Assembly: GCF_003573695.1 (NCBI RefSeq)
Contig: NC_039361.1
Location: 97,466,279 to 97,530,278, forward strand
DNA length: 64,000 bases
Direction of reading: 5' to 3'
DNA from: Papaver somniferum
Lineage: Eukaryota > Streptophyta > Magnoliopsida > Ranunculales > Papaveraceae
The translations under genes and the position numbers were made by a program. Positions within the stretch are counted from its first letter, which is position 1, and the number at the start of each line of letters is the position of its first letter. Below, one piece after another: positions 55,905 to 64,000 of this stretch. The notes under the pieces are model-generated. The model was not told where the DNA came from. It made no database searches and saw only the letters and a list, made by a program, of their open reading frames with translations.

Positions 55905-57130
55905 AAACACTAAAACTCAACTCTCACAGCTCTAGTGGTGGCTCTATCAAAAAAAATCCGCACTGTGTAATTTCTTTTAGTGGTGGCTCTATCAGAAAAA
56001 ATATCCGCACTATGTAATTTCATAGTCCACACACCCTCCATCTCCTTTGCTGCATTTGCCTTCACTAAGTAGTCTGCCACCCCATCTGCTTCTCTATATC
56101 TTTGAATAAAAACAATGTCTTCAAACTCCTCCTTCAATGTTTCTATATCCCCCATCAACCTCTTCATAATCCATGGAACAACTTCATCACGGTTACATAA
56201 CATCACAACATAAGTCGAGTCGCTTTGCACCTCTAGTTTTTCTATGCCCAACTTTCGCGCCGACTGTATACCATCCCTTATTACCCGTACTTCAACTAAA
56301 TTACTATTATTTCTGTAAATGTGCTTTGCATAGCATGCCTGAAAAATACCATCGTCACCACGAATCACTCCACCAATGCCAGCGTAATTGTGTTGATTTG
56401 AAGCACCATCACAATTGATCTTACAGTAACCATCTTTGGGGCGCACCCACGGTAAACTACATCCTTGACTGTGACTTTTTCCTTCATCTGCTTGCTCATA
56501 ACTTGTAGAAATTCTCTAACTCTTCTTAAAGCACCTACCGGGAATTTAGTAGCTTCAAACAGCATATTATTAAAAATCCTTCATCTTCATATAGTCCAAG
56601 GAATGAATGGGAAAATGTTCTGCCATTCCACCCCACCAATTTTCCTCTTAAATCTGCACATATACTTGAACATTATGGGTGAAAAAATATCAGTAACTGG
56701 CTCAAAACGAGTCCAATTATTTATCTTCCTCCATAATGACCAAACCACCCTGCATCTAAAGAACGGATGGTTAGTTGTTTCAAAGTCATTATCACACAAG
56801 CGACGACCCGGGTGGGAGCTTATGTTTCTGGTATAAAGACTCATTTAAACTAAGTCTATTATGACAAAACAACCATAAAATTTTTATTTATTTTTTGTGG
56901 ATAGTTCAACTTCCACAAAAAATTCCAACCAAGATTAGACAAATCACTGTCCATCCTATTAGAGATAAGATAATCATAAGCATCTCGAATTGTTACTTCC
57001 CCATTTTTGTTATGCGACCAAACAATCTGATCATCACTAGATCTTTTATTACCAATTGTTATAGCTTTTATCTGTTAAGCCACCTACACTGAGATTAGAC
57101 TATCAATGGCATTCAAAACCCAAATTTTAG
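55905..57130 (-). mobile_element. LINE (non-LTR) 3' fragment: zinc-binding region and RNase H
   Basis: Read on the minus strand, a decayed reverse-transcriptase zinc-binding region (VWSHNKNGEVTIRDAYDYLI ... SSHPGRRLCDNDFETTNHPF-FRC ... WSLWRKINNW) is followed by an RNase H-like domain at 56446-55910. That domain has INCDGASNQHNYAGIGGVIR, NSNLVEVRVIRDGIQSARKL and LEVQSDSTYVVML, ending YREADGVADYLVK. Asp (CDGA), Glu, Asp (SDST) and Asp (GVADYL) fit the family. Plant L1-type LINEs end in this order. The zinc region has frameshifts and stops, and the RT core is absent, so this is a truncated dead copy. At the very end a ~50-bp stretch is duplicated in tandem (55930-56025). Confidence 0.8.
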
Positions 57131-57500
57131 TATGCGAGTCAATGATGATAGTAAAGACTCATCATGCTCGCAGACTCATCAGAGTTCCCACTTATTTTTT
57201 ATGACAAACCACGTCAACTTCAAGATTTCCAATCTAGAAATCCTATCCTTGGCCACTATCATCATTATCCTCACCATCTGAAGTAAATTCATAAACTTAC
57301 ATCGGATTTTTCTTAATGTTCTCTTTAGTATTCTACCATCCCTTTCTTTATTAAATTGTCCATTCAAAGTTTTATGTCAAAATTGGTCATCAGAGTACTA
57401 GGAAAAATTGCAGGAAATTATCTGGAAACGTCACATGGAATCATCCCAGGTGACTGGTAAATCACTTAAGTCATATGCCAACTAACGGTCCACTGACGGT
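57131..57500. other. Unassigned DNA upstream of the LINE fragment
   Basis: A 62-codon open piece at 57367-57179 (minus) has no recognisable domain; the rest is non-coding. Confidence 0.3.
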
Positions 57501-57503
57501 TAA

Positions 57504-57635
57504 TTGACAGTCAAAGTCAAGTACAAGGTCAAGTACGGGTCAACAGTCAAGTCTAGTCAACTGGTCAAGGTCAATGAGTCAAATCCGAGCCAAACCGAGT
57601 TGACTCAGTCAGATAGACAGTCACTTGAGTCAATC
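57504..57635. repeat. GTCAA (W-box core) cluster
   Basis: Ten GTCAA words, each preceded by A or G, and two TTGAC words occur in about 130 bp. In reverse they read TTGACT or TTGACC, the WRKY-binding W-box core. It could be a regulatory cluster of the adjoining element or simply a short-period repeat. Confidence 0.6.
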
Positions 57636-57726
57636 AGCTGACAGAGATGGCTAAGTGTAGAGCTGAACCATTTCTCATGTCGCAGTTTTTGTTGCACCAT
57701 AATGGTCCATCACAGCATGAACATTG

Positions 57727-58340
57727 TTAGAGCACTGCTCGGTCGAACTCGCAAGCGTTTCTATCTCAAGCTTGTTTGTCAAGTTTAGTTGCCAAAACTA
57801 TAAGTCTTGATTTTTAGTCTACTTATAGCTAAGTCTTAGACTAGGACAGTAAGTGTAGTTGAGCTCTAGACTCCACGACGTTCACCATGCAAAGACGAAG
57901 AACTACTCAAGGAACTGGTGGAACTTCATCGACAAAAAGGTATCTGGAGACTTGAACTTATCTATCACTCAAAAGTCTATCTACTCTATCTCCTATCTTG
58001 AAACAAAAGTCGTATTGCTATATAGACTTCGATTATACACATTTGCTATTTCGAGCTGAGTTTATCTCGCTTATCTATTTCTTGAAATATGTGTTGGTAA
58101 GCTTTCGCTTTGGCCAAGTTCATCTTTACTCGTGATAAAAGTCATGTTGATTATTTCAATAACTTGAAAATCGCTTTGATGAAAAATAGTTTGTGAATAA
58201 CAAATATATAACATCCTCTAAGAAATTTTCAATGATTGAAATGAGAGTTTAGAATATATAACCATGATTGGATATAACATTGTATGTGAACTCATACTTG
58301 TGTAAGTCCAAAATCCTTGAGCCAAAGTATGCGTACTTTA
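57727..58340 (+). repeat. Probable SIRE/Maximus-type LTR fragment
   Basis: It opens TGTTAGAGCACTGCTCGGTC-GAACTCGC and continues with CTCAAGCTTGTTTGTCAAGT, wording I associate with plant SIRE-type copia LTRs. It is cut off at 58340, where another LTR begins (TGTTAGGTTT). Confidence 0.4.
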
Positions 58341-58800
58341 TGTTAGGTTTTGTTTCGTTAAGTTCTGGAATATTCCAGAACGGGTCAGAAACATTACTTG
58401 GGTATTTCCCAAGTTCTGTGGTTTTCTAGTTGAGTTGGTTATCTATTTTAGGTAGAAAAATAACCTAGGAAGTTCTTGTAGAACAAGTTTGTGTCATCTA
58501 TAAAAGGAGTCTTTAGGATCAGGGTTTAGATATCTTCTTCTTAGGGAAAAACAAACGTCTGTTTGTGAGAAAAGAAAAGAGCAGCTAGAGTTCTTATTGT
58601 GGCAGAGCTTTGAGTGACTAGTTTTTGTGAGGAAATCTGTGTAAGAGTTTTTCAAGGAATTAGTGAAATCTTTTGTTTGTCGAATCGTCCTTGTCTCTTC
58701 TTAGTTTTCTATATTGTGTTTAATCGCTAGAACATCTTACTCGAGACGAACGTGTAGTAGTATATCTCTGTTTAGGGTAAACTCTCTACTGGTTTCTACA
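58341..58800 (+). repeat. Copia A, 5' LTR
   Basis: About 460 bp from TGTTAGGTTTTG to GGTTTCTACA, with a TATA box in CTATAAAAGGAG near 58500. It is placed by the primer site that follows directly. No partner LTR is in the window. Confidence 0.65.
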
Positions 58801-58802
58801 AT

Positions 58803-58820
58803 TGGTGCGATGAGCGTGGA
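58803..58820 (+). other. Copia A primer-binding site, tRNA-Phe
   Basis: TGGTGCGATGAGCGTGGA differs at one base from TGGTGCGGTGAGCGTGGA, the complement of the plant tRNA-Phe(GAA) 3' end including CCA. Confidence 0.75.
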
Positions 58821-59300
58821 TAGTCGAGAAGGAGTTGCTGCGATGGAAAAGTATGGAGAATTGAAGTTTTATCGTATGGAAAGGTTTGATGGGAATTCTG
58901 ATTTTAGTCTATGGAAGATGAATATGAAAGATTATCTTGTCGTGCTAGATTTGGATGATGCCTTAAAAGGTCCACCGGTGAGGCAACAGAAAGAGAAAAA
59001 TGTGGAGTCGTCAGAAGATGTTACTGATGCATGGAGAAATATGGATAAAAAGTGTTTATCGGAGATTCGTCTTCATCTCGCTAGAATGGTGCAAGGTCAT
59101 GCTGCGATCAAGGATGCTACATCATCAAAACATCTTTGGGAGTCTCTTGAAAGTTTGTTCATGGCTAAAACAATGGCTAATAAGATCTTTATTAAGGGTC
59201 TTTTACATGATATGAGGATTAAATAGAACACTATGGTAATGGACACATATTTATGCCTTTGATTCATTAATATCGAAGCTTGAAGTTGTTGTCGATAATT
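58810..59300 (+). pseudogene. Copia A gag, N-terminal part only
   Basis: A frame from ATG 58810 (or the Met at 58843) to the stop at 59224-59226 encodes a copia gag start: LKFYRMERFDGNSDFSLWKM, then a region ending ATSSKHLWESLESLFMAKTM. After the stop, degenerate gag-like codons (SLISKLEVVVDNLNDLM) run on to about 59305 in another frame. The zinc knuckle and all of pol are missing because the sequence then passes into the LTR end of copia B. Confidence 0.7.
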
Positions 59301-59304
59301 TAAA

Positions 59305-59424
59305 TGATCTTATGTCTTTCTTTGTTTCGTTTAGTGCATCTTATTTCTGTTTTCTTTAGTTCTACGTTGATCCAAAGAACTATTAGTGTCTTGTGAGGTT
59401 AATCCTAAGGCATTAATTCTAACA
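59305..59424 (+). repeat. Copia B, truncated 5' LTR end
   Basis: About 120 bp ending ATTCTAACA directly before a primer site. ATCTTATGTCTT at about 59309 resembles ATCTTTTGTCTT at the window's right edge inside the 3' LTR, which suggests that only the last part of the LTR is kept. Confidence 0.6.
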
Positions 59425-59426
59425 AA

Positions 59427-59444
59427 TGGTGCGGTGAGCGTGGA
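59427..59444 (+). other. Copia B primer-binding site, tRNA-Phe
   Basis: TGGTGCGGTGAGCGTGGA is an 18-base perfect complement to the plant tRNA-Phe 3' end. Most plant copia elements use initiator tRNA-Met instead. Confidence 0.8.
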
Positions 59445-59467
59445 GAGGATCGTAGTTAAAAGTGAAG

Positions 59468-62400
59468 ATGTCTAGTTCTACATCAAGTGGATTTTCGCAG
59501 GTGCATGGATTTGATATTATCAAGTTCAATGGGAAGAATAATTTCACATCATGGCAAACTGATGTAAAATATATTCTTGTTAGTATGAAATAAATCAAAG
59601 CAATCAAGGAGAAGCCAACAACATTGCCAAAGGATTGGAATGATGAGAAGTAGGATGACCTTGATTTGGAGGCGTGTTCAACTATTCGCTTATGTTTGTC
59701 AAGGGAGATCACTCATAATTTTTCGAGTGAAACCTCTGCAAAGGTGTTGTGGGAGAAGTTAGATAAGCTCTACTTACAAAAGGATTTGACTTCAGAACTT
59801 TACTTGTAGCGTAGACTCCATGCCTTTAGGATGTCTTCGGGTAAGTCTATGATTGATCATATTAATGAGTTTAATAAGATCTGTTCTGATTTGTCTAATA
59901 TCAGTGTCAATATCTTTGATACGGATAAATCCATGATATTATTATATTCTTTGCCTCCATCGTATGATGCTTTCGTTGACTATTTGTTGAGTGGGAAAAC
60001 CGATGAAGACGACGAAGATGAAGAAAAGTTGATTTTCGATGATGTTGTCTCTGCTTTAAAAGTTAAGGCATTAAGGAAGAAAGAGTTCAGCGATGAAGCA
60101 CAAGTTGAGGGCTTGTTTGTTGATAGGGGAAAGAATGGTAATAAGAAGTCCAAGTCAAAGAATCGTTCCAAAAAGAGCGATATTGAGTGTTATTATTGTC
60201 GAAGAACTGGTCATATTAGGGATGATTGTCTCAAGCTTAAGGAAAGAGTTGAGAAACATGAGAAATCAGATTCGAAGAATATTGTTGCTTCGGTTGCTGA
60301 AGGCAGTGAAGTTTTAGAAGAACCAGTGTGTGCTTTTGATGAGGAAGTGTTAACCGTTACATCAAAGAGTTATCTCAATGATGGTTGGATGCTTGATTCC
60401 GGTGCTTCATATCATATGTGTCCTTCAAAGTATTGTTTCAATACTTATAGAGAAGTGAATGGTGGCACGGTTATGATGGAAAATTCTAATGCCTGCAAAA
60501 CAGTTGGAGTTGGTACGGTACAGGTTCGTTCGCATGGTGTTATCACAACACTTTCAGAGGTTACACATGTTCCAGATTTGAGGAAGAGTTTGGTTTCATT
60601 GGGAGTACTTGAATCTCTTGGATACAAGTATGTTGCTTAATATGGATTCTTGAAGGTATTCTACAATGGTAGTTTGAAGATGACCGGTGAAAGACTTGGT
60701 AATTTATATTTCTTACAAGGAGGTATAGTTTGTCGTGGAGCTATGGTTTCTCAATCAATTGATGAGAAACAGGTAGAGTCAACACGTCTATGGCATATGT
60801 GTCTTGGGCATATGAGTGAGAAAGGTATGTCCGTGTTGAGTAGTAAAGGCTTGCTTGGAGGTGAAAAGACTTGCAAGCTTGATTTCTGTAAGCATTGTAT
60901 CTTCGGGAAGCAATGTAGGAGCAGTTTTGGTACCGTTGTACACCACACACAGGATATGTTAGATTACATCCATTCAGATGTTTGGGGTCCCTCTCGTACA
61001 GTTTCTAAGGGAGGTGCTAGGTGGTTTTTGACCTTTATCGATGACTTTTCGAGGAGAGTTTGGCTTTACACCATGAAGCATAAGAATGAAGTCACCGAGG
61101 TGTTTAAGAAGTGGAATACCATGGTAGAGAAACAACTTGGTCGTGTGGTTAAGAAGATACGTTCCGAAAATGGCGGTGAATACATCTAAGACCCACTAAA
61201 GGAGTTTTGTGAGGAACAAGGTATCGTTAGGTACTTCACAGTCAAGGTAACACCACAGCAAAATGGAATAGCGGAGAGAATGAATCAAACGTTACTTGAG
61301 AGAGCACGGTGCATGTTGTCAAACGCAAGTTTAGACAAGATTTGGTGGGCTGAAGCAGTGAATACGGCGTGCTATTTAGTGAATCGATCACCATCAACAA
61401 CTATTAAGTGTAAGTCACCTATGGAGGTATGGACTGGTAATCCCGTGAACTATTCTAATTTAAGGGTGTTTGGTTGTCCAGCCTATTTTCATGTGAAAGA
61501 AGATAAGTTGGGTGTTACGGTTAAGAAAGCAATTTTCTTAGGTTATCCATTAGGTGTGAAAGGATATCGTCTATGGTGTCCAGAATTGAATAAGTTCATA
61601 ATTAGTCGTGATGTGACCTTTAATGACAAAGTGATGCTTAATTCAAAGAAGTTCACAGGTTGGGACTCTCAAATTGAAAGTGATAATAGTAGCGGTGTTG
61701 AAAATGATTCGATGCAGGTGGAGCAAAGAGTTCCTAGTTCATCTACTATAGAAGAAGAAAAAGAAACTCTTGTAGAAGATGAAGTTGAGTTTGAGGTTCC
61801 TAGTGAGGAATCTACACAGCAACAAGTTGAGAATATTCCGTCCTTGACGTCTCAACGTGAGAGACGTGCACCAGTCCGTTATGGTTTTGATGAGTATGCG
61901 TCTTTCGCATTATCTATTTTTGAGGATGAGTCGTTTATCTTTGAGGAGGCAATGAGTAATACTCATGTCATTGAGTGGAAAACAACCATGGATGAGGAGA
62001 TGAAGTCTCTTCACAAGAATCGCACGTGGGAACTTGTTAAGTTTCCTAAGGGTCGAAAGAAGATTGGGTGCAAGTGGGTCTATACGGTAAAGGATGGAAT
62101 TCCAGATTCTAAGGGTATCGTTAGTAGTGTACGATACAAAGCAAGGTTAGTGGCTAAGAGATATGCACAATGGGAAGGTGTGGATTATAATGAAGTTTTC
62201 TCTCTGGTAGTTAAACACACATCTATCCGAGTCCTTTTAGCATTTGTGGCGCAGGTTGACTTAGAGCTCGAGCAATTAGATGTCAAGACAACGTTCTTGC
62301 ATGGAAATTTGGAGGAAGACATTTTGCTTATGTCACAACCCATTGTTTATGAAGTTGCTGGTAAGGAAGATTATGTGTGTCGACTTGAGAAATCATTGTA

Positions 62401-63498
62401 TGGTTTGAAGCAATCGCCAAGACAATGGTACAAGAGGTTTGATACGTTTATGTTGCAGCAAAAGTATACTCATAGTAAATACGATCAGTGTGTGTAATTT
62501 AAGAAGTTTCCAGATGGAAGTTTTGTTTATCTTTTTCTCTATCTGGATGACAGGCTCATAGTGCAAAGAGCAAGTCAGAAATTGATGTTTTGAAGAAGCA
62601 ATTGAGTTTAGAGTTTGAGATGAAGGATTTGGGTCCAGCTAAGAAGATTTTGGGTATGGAGATTACTCGAGATAGATCTAAGGGGAAGTTATGTCTTACT
62701 CAGAAATCCTATCTTGAGAAGGTTCTTCTTTGCTTTGGAATGCATAACACCAAAGCTATTAGTGTTCCAATACCGCCTACAGTTAAGTTGTCAAATCAGT
62801 TGTGTCCTACTACAACTGAGGAGAAGGAGTTTATGTCAAAGGTTCCCTATGCTAATGCGATAGGTTCTTTGATGTATGTTATGGTTTGTACTCGTCCGGA
62901 TTTTTCACTAGCAGTTGGTTTAGTTAGTTGTTGTATGGCTAATCCTGGGAGAGCACATTGGTATGCGGTGAAGAGAATTTTGAGATATCTTCAAGGGACC
63001 TTGGATATTGGTTTAGTGTTTGAGAAGGAGAAGAATTTAAAAGTCTGTGGATTTGTTGATTCTGATTATGCAGGTGATAGGGATAAGTGTCGTTCTACTT
63101 CGAGGTATTGTTTTACATTGAGTGGAGGACCTATCAGTTGGAGGTCTATGTTACAACCAATCATAGCTTTGTCTACTACGGAGACAGAGTATATTGTTAT
63201 GACGGAGGCTGTTAAGAAAGCGTTATGGCTCCGTGGTTTAGTTAAAGACTTGGGGATTATACAACGGAGTGTTGTTGTGAACAAAGTGATATTCATTTAG
63301 CTAAGAACCAGGTTTATCATGCACGCACCAAGCATATTGATGTTCGTTATCATAAGGTTCGAGAAGTGGTTGATAACGGATTAGTAAAACTATTGAAGGT
63401 TGATATTGAAGATAATCCAGCAGACATGTTGACGAAAGTCGTTCCGAAGGTCCATTTTGAGAGGTGTCTCAGCTTGATCAATACTGCTCATTGTTAAG
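59468..63498 (+). pseudogene. Copia B gag-pol
   Basis: Gag starts at ATG 59468. A zinc knuckle CYYCRRTGHIRDDC lies near 60190. The aspartic protease has WMLDSGASYHMC. Integrase (60650-61500) has an HHCC finger (HMCLGHMSEKG ... CKHCIFGKQC), IHSDVWGP, RSENGGEY and QQNGIAERMNQ; the second catalytic Asp (normally SDNGGE or TDNGGE) is Glu here. RT (from about 61970) has CKWVYTVKDG, LDVKTTFLHGNLEEDI, a YLDD catalytic box near 62545 and YGLKQSPRQWYKRF. RNase H follows with FVDSDYAGD and STTETEYI. Stops are at 59591, 59651, 59807, 60638, 61187 and 62495, with frameshifts near 62500-62590 and 63290. The pol C-terminus ends at TAA 63496-63498. Confidence 0.88.
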
Positions 63499-63568
63499 GC
63501 CCTAGGGGCATTAGAGGCTACGGTTAACTTATGAAGATCAAGTTCAGTTTGGTGGAAACATCGGCAAG

Positions 63569-63578
63569 GTGGAGAATT
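63569..63578 (+). other. Copia B polypurine tract
   Basis: GGTGGAGAAT right before TGTTATGTTATAG. Confidence 0.7.
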
Positions 63579-64000
63579 GTTATGTTATAGATGTTTTAGG
63601 AAGAGTCTAGAATCTTTTAAAGGTTTCCTTGTTTTCATAAGTTAGGGAGTTTCCTGATTTAGTTATGTTTGAGGTTTCCTAGTATAACTCATATACTTGG
63701 AACTCAAGTTTGTGGTTTCCTAGTATAACTCTTATACTTGGAACTCAAGTTTGTAACCTATATAAATAGGTGCACAAGTCCTAAGGAAATACACACACAA
63801 AAGTTTAGAAAAGAATTCTCACAATTAGAGAATTTTAGGGTTTAGAATGTTTGTTCATAGAGAATTAGTTTGGTGTTTGTGAACAGCAACCTGCTGCTCA
63901 TAGTTGTAGTTTAATTCTCTGTAATTTGTTCTAATAAGAGTTGATCGTATCCGTTTGTGGACGTAGGAAAATTTCCGAACCACGTTAAATCTTTTGTCTT
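63579..64000 (+). repeat. Copia B, 3' LTR (incomplete at window end)
   Basis: Begins TGTTATGTTATAG. It contains a tandem duplication of about 44 bp (63671-63757, GGTTTCCTAGTATAACTC twice) and a TATA box in CTATATAAATAGG at about 63758-63770. Confidence 0.8.

Larger units (their letters stand above)
59425..64000 (+). mobile_element. Copia B: Ty1/copia retrotransposon, defective, runs off the window
   Basis: Gag, protease, integrase, RT and RNase H follow in copia order from 59468 to 63498. Then come the polypurine tract GGTGGAGAAT and a 3' LTR from 63579 that continues past the window end. The 5' LTR is truncated. The coding frame is constant but crossed by six stops, with two frameshifts near 62500-62590 and 63290. 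Several stops (such as TAA at 61187) look like CAA or CAG codons changed by C-to-T, as expected for methylated silent elements. Confidence 0.9.

Noticed and set aside
59427..59444. tRNA-Phe gene fragment
   Set aside because: It is the complement of the tRNA 3' end including CCA, directly after an LTR end, so a primer-binding site explains it.

Overview
This is eudicot nuclear DNA. It has introns with GT-AG borders, a plant R2R3-MYB gene, a plant-type GAA1 gene and a dense layer of nested LTR retrotransposons. I cannot name the species from the sequence; a Ranunculales-like genome is only a guess. No CRISPR, operon or bacterial features are present, and I found no intact tRNA or rRNA gene.

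Layout. (1) 1-22.6 kb: a broken minus-strand gene coding lysine-rich and acidic short exons. Its introns and 5' flank hold dozens of copies of a palindrome, GCATAAC-NN-GTTATGC. Two LTR elements split it. Element 1 (2429-9631, TSD GTCAT) has no pol and carries two reading frames of unknown function. Element 2 (9676-20026, minus strand) has ~3 kb LTRs packed with two tandem-repeat families and only a gag remnant. Next comes the 5' end (two exons, minus strand) of a 5'-3' exonuclease-like gene at 22022-22411. (2) 22.6-36.1 kb: element 3 (22645-36059, minus strand, TSD AATTA), a Tat-lineage Ty3/gypsy element. It has gag-protease, an in-frame UAG in a TMV-type leaky context, RT with two RNase H domains, integrase, and a spliced antisense gene on the plus strand between integrase and the 3' LTR. 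(3) 36.1-49 kb: intergenic DNA with further palindrome arrays, each using a different word: CAGTAC/GTACTG, GTCGGCA/TGCCGAC hairpins, and AGGATG/CATCCT. (4) 49-55.5 kb: two intact convergent host genes, a three-exon R2R3-MYB (plus) and a six-exon GAA1 GPI-transamidase subunit (minus). (5) 55.5-64 kb: a NAC-alpha gene fragment, a LINE 3' end (minus), a W-box-like cluster, a probable SIRE-type LTR piece, and two fused Ty1/copia elements whose primer-binding sites match tRNA-Phe.

The only genes that look functional for the plant are the MYB and GAA1. The most interesting items are the leaky UAG and spliced antisense gene of element 3, the lysine-rich gene with palindrome-filled introns, the series of unrelated palindrome arrays, and the tRNA-Phe-primed copia composite. 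Exon borders, frames and repeat periods were worked out by hand from the sequence; family names rest on recognised motifs, not on database searches.
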